Assembly: GCA_905373295.1 (NCBI GenBank)
Contig: CAJPSJ010000109.1
Span: 1 to 6,787, forward strand
Direction of reading: 5' to 3'
Source of the DNA: an uncultured Campylobacter sp.
Lineage (GTDB): Bacteria > Campylobacterota > Campylobacteria > Campylobacterales > Campylobacteraceae
DNA length: 6,787 bases
Positions 1 to 5,304 of this stretch are shown piece by piece; position 1 is the first letter of the stretch, and each line of letters starts with the position of its first letter. The notes under the pieces are model-generated. The model saw only the letters and a list, made by a program, of their open reading frames with translations. It did no database searches and was not told where the DNA came from. A program made the translations under genes and the position numbers.

Positions 1-195
1 GAATATATATTTTCTTTCATTTCAATATACGACAAGGGTAACAATCTCGATTATGAAACGATATTTTATATTAAAAATTTATACTATGATAAACATGAGA
101 CGGACATACTTTTCAATCAATACCAAAATTTAAAGAATCAAAAGAATAAGATAAATTTTAACTCGCAAGGAGAAAGCGACGAAAGTGGGTATTGA
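1..195 (+). CDS. 3' end of an unrecognised AT-rich gene (partial, start outside window)
   Basis: Frame 1 is open from the first base to a TGA at 193-195, giving 64 residues. The start lies left of the window, so this is a C-terminal fragment. The encoded peptide looks like real protein: a hydrophobic/aromatic start (EYIFSFISIYDKG), then a charged, probably helical part (ETIFYIKNLYYDKHET), then a polar Asn/Lys/Gln-rich tail ending in ESDESGY. No family is recognisable from this piece. A 64-codon open frame is unlikely by chance in DNA this AT-rich, and the competing frames are shorter. GC is about 27% by hand count, against roughly half in the genes that follow, so the gene may have been acquired by transfer (inference). 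It is the only protein gene in the left part of the window on the plus strand and converges on the permease gene. Function unknown. Confidence 0.6.
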   Translation, partial: EYIFSFISIYDKGNNLDYETIFYIKNLYYDKHETDILFNQYQNLKNQKNKINFNSQGESDESGY

Positions 196-561
196 GTTGC
201 TGGGCATTGCTTGCTAGAGCTGAAGTTAAAATTCTTTCTTTTATTATCAACTACTTTAAATTTAAACTCTAATCCATAAAATTTCGCCACGCCGCGCGGT
301 GTAGCTTAAAAATACTGCGCTGCCGCATGACGCGACCCAAATAAACCGCACGGGCGCCCGCGATCTTTGTTTTAAAGCTACCAAAGAGCGCGAGCGGCAC
401 GCCGAAATTAAAATTTGCCTTTAAATTTAAAGCCTTTAAGCCCGCGCAAGAGCGCGAACGGACAAAAAGCCGCAAGAGCGCAAGAGCTGCAAGGGCGTGC
501 TTGGCATTGCGTTTTACGGGCAGCATTTTCATAAATTTAAAAGCACCCAGCGGCGCAAGCC
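196..561. other. Spacer between convergent genes, no gene called
   Basis: This spacer lies between the stop of the AT-rich gene end and the stop of the permease gene, which converge here. Composition changes sharply near 280, from AT-rich to GC-rich. It holds AAATTT words, a perfect 14-bp palindrome CTTTAAATTTAAAG at 419-432, and GCGCAAGAGCGC-type words including the short hairpin CGCGC-AAGA-GCGCG at 443-456. That hairpin has no T-run on either side, so it is not called a terminator. A long minus-strand open frame crosses the region but has no ribosome binding site and continues out of frame into the permease gene, so it is treated as an artefact of high GC. Confidence 0.5.
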
Positions 562-1989
562 CTACTCGAATTCTATCTTTTTTAGATAATCGTATAAATT
601 TAGCACTGCGATAAATAGCGTTAAAATCGCGGGTCCCAAGATCACGCCCCAGAACCCAAACGTGCTGATGCCCGAAAGCATCGAGAAGAAGATCAGCATC
701 TCGTTGATATTTGCGGGGTTTTCGACCAGGCGCGAGTTGATAAATTTTATCACGAGCGGCTTTACGAAGCTGTCCGCGAGCGTCGAGATCAGTATCACGC
801 AATACGCCATTATCACGATCGCGCCCGAGGTGCTGCCCCCCGCTAGCACGTATAGCGCGGTGGGTACATAGATGAGCGCGCCGCCGACTGCGGGGATGAG
901 CGAGCAGAAAGCGAAAAGCACCCCCATCAGTAGCGCGTCAAAGCCGAAGATCCCCGCGATGATTGAAAACAAAAAGCCCTGCAATACGGCGTTGAAGATG
1001 GTCGAGTAAAACACGACGCTCATCGTATTTGCCGTCTCGGAAAAGATATAATCGATCTGCGCGGGCTCGACGGGTAGAATTTTTTTGAAAAAGCGCTTGA
1101 AGCTCTCGCCGTAGAGGTATGCAAAAAAGCAAAACACGACGATAAGCACCATATCGACGATAAATTTTGCGCTGGATTTCCCAACGGCCGAGAGGTAAGA
1201 GATGATCTGCTTCGCCACGCCCGCGACGTCTAGGTTTGCTAAAAACGAACGAAACTGCGTATTAAATTTTTCAAAAGGCCCGGGCAGCCTTATGTCTAGG
1301 CTCTGAACGTAGCTAAGCGCATCGTTTAGGCGCGCCATATCGAAGCTCGCGGCGTTTTTGGCGATCTCGATCACGGCGTAGATGAAGGGCACGAAAAAAA
1401 GCGCGCAGAGCAAAAACAGGCTAAGCACCGAGGCTAGCGTGCGCCTGCCGCGGCACAGCTTCGTTACTTTAGCGTGCAGACCCGAGGTCGCCACCGCCAT
1501 CAGCACGCCGATTACGATCACCATCAAAAACGGCGAGAACAGATAGATCACGCAGCAAAACATCAGCAAGGTTGCGCCGATAAAAAATATCTTGTTCGTT
1601 TTCGCGCGCCCGCTAGCCTTGGCAAGACCTGCTTTCATACCCGCGGCGGCCCCGGAAGCGGCGGCGTCGCCAAGCGCGGAAGCATTAGCCGAGAAAGTTT
1701 CGTTAGCTTCGGCGGTGTCGCCTAATGCGGAGGCACCAGCAGATGAGACTTTGTCGGTTTCGGTCCGGTTTTTGCTTTGATTTTCGGCTGCGGCTTTGGC
1801 TTTGTTTTTGATGACTGCTTGAGCTTCGCCTTCGGCGGCGGCTTCGATTTTGCCCCCCTCATTATTTGCGGTCTGATTTTCTGTGAAATTTTGAGCCTCG
1901 CTTTTAGCGTTACTCTCGGCGTTATTTTGGGCTATCTTTTCAGCCAGGTCTTCGTTGTAGCTTGCGGCGTTGTCTTTTGGCATCGGCAA
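562..1989 (-). CDS. AI-2E family transporter (PerM-like permease) with long N-terminal extension
   Basis: Multi-spanning inner-membrane protein of the AI-2E/PerM family (formerly UPF0118). Members are implicated in export of small molecules or in ion/proton exchange; the substrate here cannot be read from sequence. The family core runs from about residue 133 to 470. Hydrophobic segments lie near 134-165 (two), 188-208, 275-293, 329-350, 353-373, 375-402 and 441-463, with the expected extramembrane region (about 210-270) after the third. The family signature is visible at 338-372, with GFLFSIIAGIFGFDALLMG leading into SLIPAVGGALIYVP. Residues 1-130 are Ala/Asn/Glu/Lys-rich, low in complexity, and have no hydrophobic segment; they contain a 17-residue tandem duplication. 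The total of 475 residues exceeds the usual 340-370 of the family. The start is TTG at 1989-1987, with AAGGAC 5 nt upstream; an ATG two codons later (1983) would put that site 11 nt away. M118 is an alternative start but has no good ribosome binding site. It lies 363 bp downstream of ruvB; a similar permease adjoins ruvB in C. jejuni. Confidence 0.9.
   Translation of the reverse strand: MPMPKDNAASYNEDLAEKIAQNNAESNAKSEAQNFTENQTANNEGGKIEAAAEGEAQAVIKNKAKAAAENQSKNRTETDKVSSAGASALGDTAEANETFSANASALGDAAASGAAAGMKAGLAKASGRAKTNKIFFIGATLLMFCCVIYLFSPFLMVIVIGVLMAVATSGLHAKVTKLCRGRRTLASVLSLFLLCALFFVPFIYAVIEIAKNAASFDMARLNDALSYVQSLDIRLPGPFEKFNTQFRSFLANLDVAGVAKQIISYLSAVGKSSAKFIVDMVLIVVFCFFAYLYGESFKRFFKKILPVEPAQIDYIFSETANTMSVVFYSTIFNAVLQGFLFSIIAGIFGFDALLMGVLFAFCSLIPAVGGALIYVPTALYVLAGGSTSGAIVIMAYCVILISTLADSFVKPLVIKFINSRLVENPANINEMLIFFSMLSGISTFGFWGVILGPAILTLFIAVLNLYDYLKKIEFE
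1642..1743 (-). repeat. 51-bp tandem duplication coding for two 17-residue units
   Basis: Inside the N-terminal extension of the permease, residues 83-99 and 100-116 are two copies of a 17-residue unit, each starting SA(G/N)ASALGD. On the plus strand the DNA copies are offset by exactly 51 bp; for example the word GGCGTCGCC at 1663 recurs as GGTGTCGCC at 1714. The units have diverged in their second halves (TAEANETF versus AAASGAAA), so the duplication is not recent. It preserves the reading frame, which supports this stretch being translated. Confidence 0.65.
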
Positions 1990-1994
1990 ATTTT

Positions 1995-2000
1995 GTCCTT
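1995..2000 (-). promoter_or_regulatory. Ribosome binding site that decides the permease start
   Basis: Minus-strand AAGGAC (preceded by further A residues) ends 5 nt before the TTG at 1989 and 11 nt before the ATG at 1983. The spacing favours TTG. Nearly the same string, AAGGAC plus an A/T spacer plus TTG, precedes the unknown gene starting at 4901. Confidence 0.6.
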
Positions 2001-2017
2001 TTGAAATTTGATGAGCT

Positions 2018-2025
2018 ATTTTATA
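2018..2025 (-). promoter_or_regulatory. Possible -10 element for the permease gene
   Basis: Read on the minus strand this is TATAAAAT, containing overlapping TATAAA and TAAAAT hexamers, preceded by an A/T-rich stretch. It lies about 30 nt before the start codon. No convincing -35 is seen, as is common for Campylobacter sigma-70 promoters. In A/T-rich DNA this match is weak evidence. Confidence 0.3.
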
Positions 2026-2352
2026 AATTTTTTTATCAGATTTCGATTAAATTTTGAAATTTCATAGAATTTACGAGCGGCGTTCTCGCGCGTTTTCGCA
2101 TACGGCGCGCGACGACGCAACGGGTGTGTTTATTAAAAATTTCGAAGTAAAATTTAAAAGACTAAAGATAGCGGACTAGCGACAAAGTGTACGTCCAAGC
2201 ACCCACCGAGCAAAACAACCCATAAGCGGCACGCGACGAAACACACCGCAAGAGACCCGCAAAGCCCGTCTAAATTTAAACTAAAGGGAAAGCGACCGAT
2301 AAAATAATATTTTAAGCGCCCGCCGAGCCCGATTAAATTTTAAACCCGCAGA

Positions 2353-3369
2353 TCACTCCTCAAACAGATTTCTCTCCGCGGTCTTTAGCACGCGACCGAG
2401 CGCCTCGCGCGCCTTATCGGTTGCGATGCGGCCTTTAGCGGTCTTTTCGATGTAACCGTTGGCGAGCAGATAGGGCTCGATGACGTCCTCGATCGTGCCC
2501 TCGTCCTCGCTAAGCGCCGCCGCGATCGTGCTAAGCCCCAAGGCGCGGCGCTTGGCGTCAAATAAAATTTCCAAATATTTTATATCCATCTCGTCGAAGC
2601 CCTGCTCGTCCACGCCCAGCGCCTCAAGCCCTTCGCGCGCGCGATCGTGCGAGATAGCGCTCTCGTCGCGCACCTCGGCAAAATCGCGTATGCGGCGCAG
2701 CAGCCTCAGCGCAATACGCGGAGTGCCGCGGGAGCGACGCGCGATCTCGGTGCTGGCATCTGCCGCGCTCTCCTTCCCGAGTTTAACAGAGGCGATCTGC
2801 ACTATCCGCGCAAGCTCGGCGTGCGTGTAAAACTGCAGGCGAAACTGCATACCGAAGCGATCCCGCAGCGGCGCCGAGATCATGCCCGCGCGCGTCGTGG
2901 CGCCGATGAGCGTAAAGTGCGGAATGTCGATCTTGATGGTCTGCGCGGCGGGCCCGGAGCCGATGATGATGTCGAGGCGGAAGTCCTCCATCGCCGAATA
3001 CAGCACCTCCTCGATCGCGGGGCTTAGGCGGTGGATCTCGTCGATGAAAAGCACGTCGCCGCTTTGCAGGTTCGTCAAAATCGCCGCCAGATCGCCCGCC
3101 TTTTCGATCATCGGCGCGGCGGTGACCTTAATAGCGGCGCCCATCTGAGCGGCGATGATGTGCGCCAGCGTGGTTTTGCCTAGCCCCGGCGGTCCGTAGA
3201 AAAGCACGTGATCAAGCACGTCGGCGCGCTTTTTCGCCGCGGCGATGGCGATAGCGAGGTTTGATTTGATCTTCTCCTGCCCCACGTAATCCTCGAAGCT
3301 CGACGGGCGCAGCGAGCTCTCCGCGCTCTCATCGAGCTGCATCTTTTCGATCTCTACAATTCTGTCCAT
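2353..3369 (-). CDS. ruvB: Holliday junction branch migration ATPase RuvB
   Basis: RuvB is the hexameric AAA+ motor that, loaded by RuvA, drives branch migration of Holliday junctions during recombination and fork repair; RuvC then cuts the junction. At 338 residues it has family-typical length. Order of features: N-terminal [11 protein letters not shown] (21-31), Walker A GPPGLGKT (59-66, Lys65), Walker B LFIDEIH (107-113, Asp110-Glu111), sensor 1 GATTRAG (156-162), arginine-finger segment APLRDRFG (166-173), sensor 2 RGTPRIA (214-220), and a C-terminal winged helix from about 256 with [19 protein letters not shown] (277-295) and [10 protein letters not shown] (298-307). All key motifs are intact. 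The ATG at 3369 is preceded by a purine-rich AAAGAGAGA that can serve as a ribosome binding site. ruvA and ruvC are not in the window, as is common in this group, where the ruv genes are dispersed. Confidence 0.98.
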   Translation of the reverse strand: MDRIVEIEKMQLDESAESSLRPSSFEDYVGQEKIKSNLAIAIAAAKKRADVLDHVLFYGPPGLGKTTLAHIIAAQMGAAIKVTAAPMIEKAGDLAAILTNLQSGDVLFIDEIHRLSPAIEEVLYSAMEDFRLDIIIGSGPAAQTIKIDIPHFTLIGATTRAGMISAPLRDRFGMQFRLQFYTHAELARIVQIASVKLGKESAADASTEIARRSRGTPRIALRLLRRIRDFAEVRDESAISHDRAREGLEALGVDEQGFDEMDIKYLEILFDAKRRALGLSTIAAALSEDEGTIEDVIEPYLLANGYIEKTAKGRIATDKAREALGRVLKTAERNLFEE

Positions 3370-3393
3370 AATCTCTCTTTAATCGTTTTTAAA

Positions 3394-3402
3394 ATTTTAG
3401 CA
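3394..3402 (-). promoter_or_regulatory. Possible extended -10 promoter for ruvB
   Basis: The minus strand reads TGCTAAAAT, an extended -10 (TGn plus TAAAAT), 24 nt before the ruvB ATG. That would give a leader of under 20 nt that still contains the purine-rich ribosome binding site. The upstream sequence is T-rich with no clear -35. The call rests on one short match. Confidence 0.35.
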
Positions 3403-3673
3403 AGTGTAGCGAAAAATGGCTAAATTTTGACAATTTTTAAGGGACGGATCTTTGCGGGCGGAATAAAATTTGCCGCGCAGAATTTTACGGTACGCGCTTA
3501 GGGCTGGGGCTAAAAAGCAGAGCGTCCGTCGCGAAAGACTGCGAAATTTTAGCGCGACGTTTTAAGGCTACGCTCATGCCGTTGCACCTGCTATGCTTTA
3601 AGTGGGAATTTCACCGCAGCTGCCGCCAAACAGCGCGCCGAATGGTAACTGCGCTAAATTTTACGGGGCAGAA

Positions 3674-3855
3674 TTTAGCGCGTAGAATTTAAGGCTTCAG
3701 GCGTTCGCGATCGGTGATTGCGGAGCAGCGGTGCAAAATTCGGCGCGTAGAATTTAGAAGCGAAATTTAGCCGTTTGAAAAATACGCACATGGTTTTGCG
3801 ACGTGAAATTTGGCGCTTAGAATTTTGCGATATTAAATTCGGCGTTTGGAATTTT
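3674..3855. repeat. Cluster of degenerate 18-bp motifs (TTCGGCGCGTAGAATTTA-like)
   Basis: Four related 18-mers on the plus strand: TTTAGCGCGTAGAATTTA (3674-3691), TTCGGCGCGTAGAATTTA (3739-3756), TTTGGCGCTTAGAATTTT (3809-3826) and TTCGGCGTTTGGAATTTT (3838-3855). Further copies lie at 3469-3486 (TTTGCCGCGCAGAATTTT) and, in a different spacer, 5268-5285 (TTCGGCGCGTAAATTTTA). Spacing between copies is irregular (65, 70 and 29 bp), so this is a dispersed degenerate family and not a tandem array. No protein or CRISPR-like architecture is associated. Confidence 0.6.
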
Positions 3856-3870
3856 GCAGCGAAATTTTGC

Positions 3871-3884
3871 GACAAAATTTTGTC
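3871..3884. repeat. Perfect 14-bp palindrome GACAAAATTTTGTC
   Basis: The sequence equals its own reverse complement over 14 bases, at the right edge of the degenerate repeat cluster. It could be a protein binding site or a by-product of the AAATTT-rich composition. No nearby start codon suggests an operator role. Confidence 0.5.
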
Positions 3885-4000
3885 TCATAGAGCTTTGCTG
3901 CTGATTTTATTTTTACGGCAGCGAGGCTTTAAATTCTACGCTTCAAGCTTAGCGGCACGCAGCTAGTCAGAATTTCATCTCGCATAGTCAGTTAAAATTT

Positions 4001-4042
4001 CGCAAGAAATTCTGCGTAGAATTTTATGCAGAATTTCTTGCG
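4001..4042. repeat. Perfect 15-bp inverted repeat with 12-nt loop
   Basis: Arms CGCAAGAAATTCTGC (4001-4015) and GCAGAATTTCTTGCG (4028-4042) are exact reverse complements. The 12-nt loop can itself pair partly, with G-T wobbles, extending the stem towards 20 bp. In the minus-strand direction it lies about 185 nt beyond the stop of the unknown gene and over 600 nt before ruvB. The strand 3' of the hairpin is only AAATTTTAA on the minus side, not a clean T-run, so a terminator role is possible but not shown. It could instead be a structured RNA element or a short repetitive element. Confidence 0.75.
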
Positions 4043-4052
4043 CGACTAAGTA

Positions 4053-4070
4053 AAATTTCGCGCGAAATTT
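4053..4070. repeat. Perfect 18-bp palindrome AAATTTCGCGCGAAATTT
   Basis: The sequence equals its own reverse complement over 18 bases and lies 10 nt right of the longer inverted repeat at 4001-4042. It has no spacer at its centre, so in RNA it would form only a poor hairpin. As DNA it could be a dimeric protein binding site. Role unknown. Confidence 0.65.
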
Positions 4071-4226
4071 CATTTTTCAAGAAAACTTAGAATTTAGCGT
4101 GAATTTTAAAATTTGCCGCTAAGCTCAACGCAGGCTCGTGCGATTAAATTTAGCCGCGCAATCTCGCGCCGCCTTATCGATCGCACCCCAAATTAAGCGC
4201 TAAATTTTTCCTGCGCGAGCCTAGTT

Positions 4227-4901
4227 CTACAAATCATGCTCTTCGATCAAAACGCTCTTATTATTATCGCTGCTACAGAACGCTCTATATGAGCCGGATG
4301 TTGTGCTTTCGAATAAAAATACTACGCCGTCGCTTTCAAATTTTTTCGAGCAGCCCTTGGCGTGCAGCTTGGCAAGCTTCGGGTTATCAGGGGCATAAAA
4401 CTGATAGCTATCAGTGAAGTGCTCCACGTATCGGTAGGTGATCTCTGCCCAAGGCACCCCGCTATCGTCGCTTCTATTTAGCACGATAGTTCTGGCGTTT
4501 ATCGCCGCGAGCTTTGATTTTAGCTCTGCAAACGTCTTTTTGTCCCAGCCGATGAGCTTTAGCCCATCGCCGATACTCGGCGCATTGTCTCTAAAAAAGG
4601 CATTCGTATAAAATTTCGTCTCATTGCCGTCCAAATCGATCCAAATATACTCATCGCCGTAGGTGCTCTGGATCGTAACGCGCAAATTTTTAGGGAAGTT
4701 GCGACCTGCAAAAGCTAACAGGTCTAGGAATTTCTCGCGATTTTGCTCGTAGTTTTGCATCGGCGGGGCTTTATCTAGCTCCATATCATCTTTATCAGAG
4801 AAAGAATTCAACGCGAAAAATGCCGCCAAAATCGGCAGTACCTTTACGCAAAAGAGCAAGCCCAGAGCCGCGGCTATGATGATTTTTAAAACTTTAGCCA
4901 A
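4227..4901 (-). CDS. Unrecognised membrane-anchored (probably periplasmic) protein
   Basis: 224 residues; I do not recognise a family. Residues 5-33 form one hydrophobic segment behind a Lys (K3, K6), so the protein is probably anchored in the inner membrane with the remainder in the periplasm, or is exported. The rest is a soluble alpha/beta-like domain: a charged linker with DKDDMELDK (36-44), then alternating strands rich in Tyr/Trp/Phe (YGDEYIWIDLDGNETKFYTN, 81-100), a helix (KKTFAELKSKLAAIN, 121-135) and a C-terminal strand region (GVVFLFESTTSGSYRAF, 192-208). C184 and C209 could form a disulfide in the periplasm. There is no lipobox: C18 lies inside the hydrophobic segment. The start is TTG at 4901-4899, with AAGGAC 6 nt upstream. 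The first ATG (Met40) would delete the membrane segment, so TTG is preferred. Neighbours are panB upstream (403 bp away) and ruvB downstream (857 bp), neither of which suggests a role. Confidence 0.8.
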   Translation of the reverse strand: MAKVLKIIIAAALGLLFCVKVLPILAAFFALNSFSDKDDMELDKAPPMQNYEQNREKFLDLLAFAGRNFPKNLRVTIQSTYGDEYIWIDLDGNETKFYTNAFFRDNAPSIGDGLKLIGWDKKTFAELKSKLAAINARTIVLNRSDDSGVPWAEITYRYVEHFTDSYQFYAPDNPKLAKLHAKGCSKKFESDGVVFLFESTTSGSYRAFCSSDNNKSVLIEEHDL

Positions 4902-4907
4902 ATTTTT

Positions 4908-4913
4908 GTCCTT
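4908..4913 (-). promoter_or_regulatory. Ribosome binding site supporting the TTG start at 4901
   Basis: Minus-strand AAGGAC, 6 nt before TTG. It supports a non-ATG start that keeps the N-terminal membrane segment. The context matches the permease start almost base for base. Confidence 0.6.
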
Positions 4914-4923
4914 AAATTTTATG

Positions 4924-4944
4924 AGCCGTTTAGGCGTGACGGCT
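4924..4944. promoter_or_regulatory. Short hairpin in the leader of the unknown gene
   Basis: AGCCGT (4924-4929) and ACGGCT (4939-4944) are exact reverse complements around a 9-nt loop. The hairpin lies 10 nt upstream of the ribosome binding site on the minus strand. There is no T-run, so it is not a terminator. It could affect translation or be fortuitous. Confidence 0.35.
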
Positions 4945-4957
4945 GGTTTGTACTTGC

Positions 4958-4963
4958 ATTCTA
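4958..4963 (-). promoter_or_regulatory. Weak -10 candidate (TAGAAT) for the unknown gene
   Basis: The minus strand reads TAGAAT 57 nt before the TTG start. No matching -35 is seen. The same hexamer occurs upstream of panB. Low weight. Confidence 0.25.
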
Positions 4964-4993
4964 CGACTGCGTGCGTAAAATTTATCGCTCATA

Positions 4994-5124
4994 GCGTATT
5001 TTAGAGCTGCGGGGTGCGAGAGCGTTCATGAAAAGCGCTCGCGCGTTGCAGTCGGCTACAGAGATAGCGCCCGCATGCAGAAGCGCGCAAACTCTCGCAC
5101 GGCGCCGCTCATATAAAATACCGC
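4994..5124. other. Nested long inverted structure, possible structured RNA or palindromic element
   Basis: A series of nested complementary arms shares one axis. GTATTTTA (4996-5003) pairs with TAAAATAC (5114-5121), with GC/GC continuing outward past a one-base bulge. GAG (5004-5006) pairs with CTC (5108-5110), and CGG (5010-5012) with CCG (5105-5107). GTGCGAGAG (5014-5022) pairs with CTCTCGCAC (5092-5100), GCGCG (5041-5045) with CGCGC (5084-5088), and TGCA (5047-5050) with TGCA (5076-5079). An apical GCTA-CAGAGA-TAGC lies at 5055-5068. The 8- and 9-bp helices are exact; the inner ones are short and GC-rich and could be chance. It sits between the panB stop and the start of the unknown gene, with no open frame of note. 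I do not recognise a known RNA family. Confidence 0.5.
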
Positions 5125-5180
5125 GCAGAGTATCCGCCCAAAGCGTCTGCGATCTACTCGCGCCGAATAAATTTCAAGCT

Positions 5181-5214
5181 TCGCAAGCTAACGAGCTGTT
5201 TACGTAGCTTGCGA
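5181..5214. repeat. Perfect 10-bp inverted repeat, 14-nt loop
   Basis: TCGCAAGCTA (5181-5190) and TAGCTTGCGA (5205-5214) are exact reverse complements. Two further C-G pairs can form inside past a bulged A. It lies about 90 nt beyond the panB stop on the minus strand. No T-run follows directly, so it may be a stabilising 3' structure or a weak terminator. Its arms share CGCAAG/CTTGCG with the 4001-4042 repeat. Confidence 0.55.
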
Positions 5215-5304
5215 CGCGCGAAAACGAAGCATTTTTAAGGCAAGCGGGGCTTTTTTATCGCTGGAATTTCGGCGCGTAAATTTTAAAATTTAGCCCAAAT
5301 CTCG

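Larger units (their letters stand above)
1990..2352. other. 363-bp spacer between ruvB and the permease gene
   Basis: The left third is AT-rich and holds the permease ribosome binding site and a possible promoter. The middle holds an imperfect hairpin (2080-2118): GCGT pairs with ACGC, then a 2x2 internal loop, then TCGCGCG pairs with CGCGCGA around a 13-nt loop. It has no T-run on either side, so a terminator role is doubtful. The right third (about 2160-2300) is purine/C-rich with several short CGCAAGAG/ACCCGC words and no open frame that looks coding. No intrinsic terminator for ruvB is apparent. Confidence 0.5.
3370..4226. other. 857-bp spacer full of degenerate AAATTT repeats, no gene called
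   Basis: This is the longest gap in the window, between the end of the unknown gene and the start of ruvB. I find no open frame with a ribosome binding site. The small frames present, on the minus strand at 3675-3875 and the plus strand at 3775-3966, are translations of the local repeats. The DNA alternates GC-rich words (GGCGCG, GCGCGC) with AATTT-containing words. It contains the dispersed 18-bp motif, palindromes at 3871-3884 and 4053-4070, and a long perfect inverted repeat at 4001-4042. About 3490-3660 is more ordinary mixed sequence in which I see nothing. Confidence 0.55.
4902..5304. other. 403-bp spacer between panB and the unknown gene
   Basis: No coding frame with a ribosome binding site is seen. 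From the panB side it contains a 16-bp palindrome TAAATTTTAAAATTTA (5277-5292) overlapping a copy of the 18-bp dispersed motif (5268-5285), the inverted repeat at 5181-5214, the nested structure at 4994-5124, and then the leader of the unknown gene. A GGGGCTTTTTT string near 5236-5246 looks terminator-like on the plus strand but lacks a proper stem. Confidence 0.5.

Noticed and set aside
269..802. 177-codon open frame on the minus strand
   Set aside because: Its first part lies out of frame inside the permease gene on the same strand, it lacks a ribosome binding site, and its product is Arg/Ala/Lys-rich as expected of a chance frame in GC-rich DNA. The inner ATG at 532 also has no ribosome binding site.
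1474..2004. Plus-strand frames of 62-83 codons opposite the permease N-terminal region
   Set aside because: They are antisense to the low-complexity extension; Ala- or Phe/Gly-rich products with no ribosome binding site.
2480..3148. Plus-strand frames of 88-126 codons opposite ruvB
   Set aside because: They are antisense shadows of a strongly conserved gene with high GC at third positions.
3674..3855. Repeat cluster considered as a CRISPR array
   Set aside because: The units are 18 bp, degenerate and irregularly spaced (29-70 bp), with no constant repeat/spacer pattern and no cas genes.
3675..3875. 66-codon minus-strand frame with repeated peptides such as FAAKFQTPN and FASKFYAPN
   Set aside because: The peptide repeats are translations of the degenerate AAATTT spacer motif; no ribosome binding site or family resemblance.
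3775..3966. 63-codon plus-strand frame
   Set aside because: It covers the same spacer repeats on the other strand and has no ribosome binding site.
4994..5124. Nested structure considered as a tRNA or known riboswitch
   Set aside because: There is no T-arm motif, acceptor end or recognisable riboswitch core on either strand.
5232..5247. Possible intrinsic terminator (AAGC-GGG-GCTT followed by T-run)
   Set aside because: The stem is only 4 bp with a 3-nt loop, and the T-run is on the plus strand, where no gene reads into it. For panB, on the minus strand, no T-run follows.
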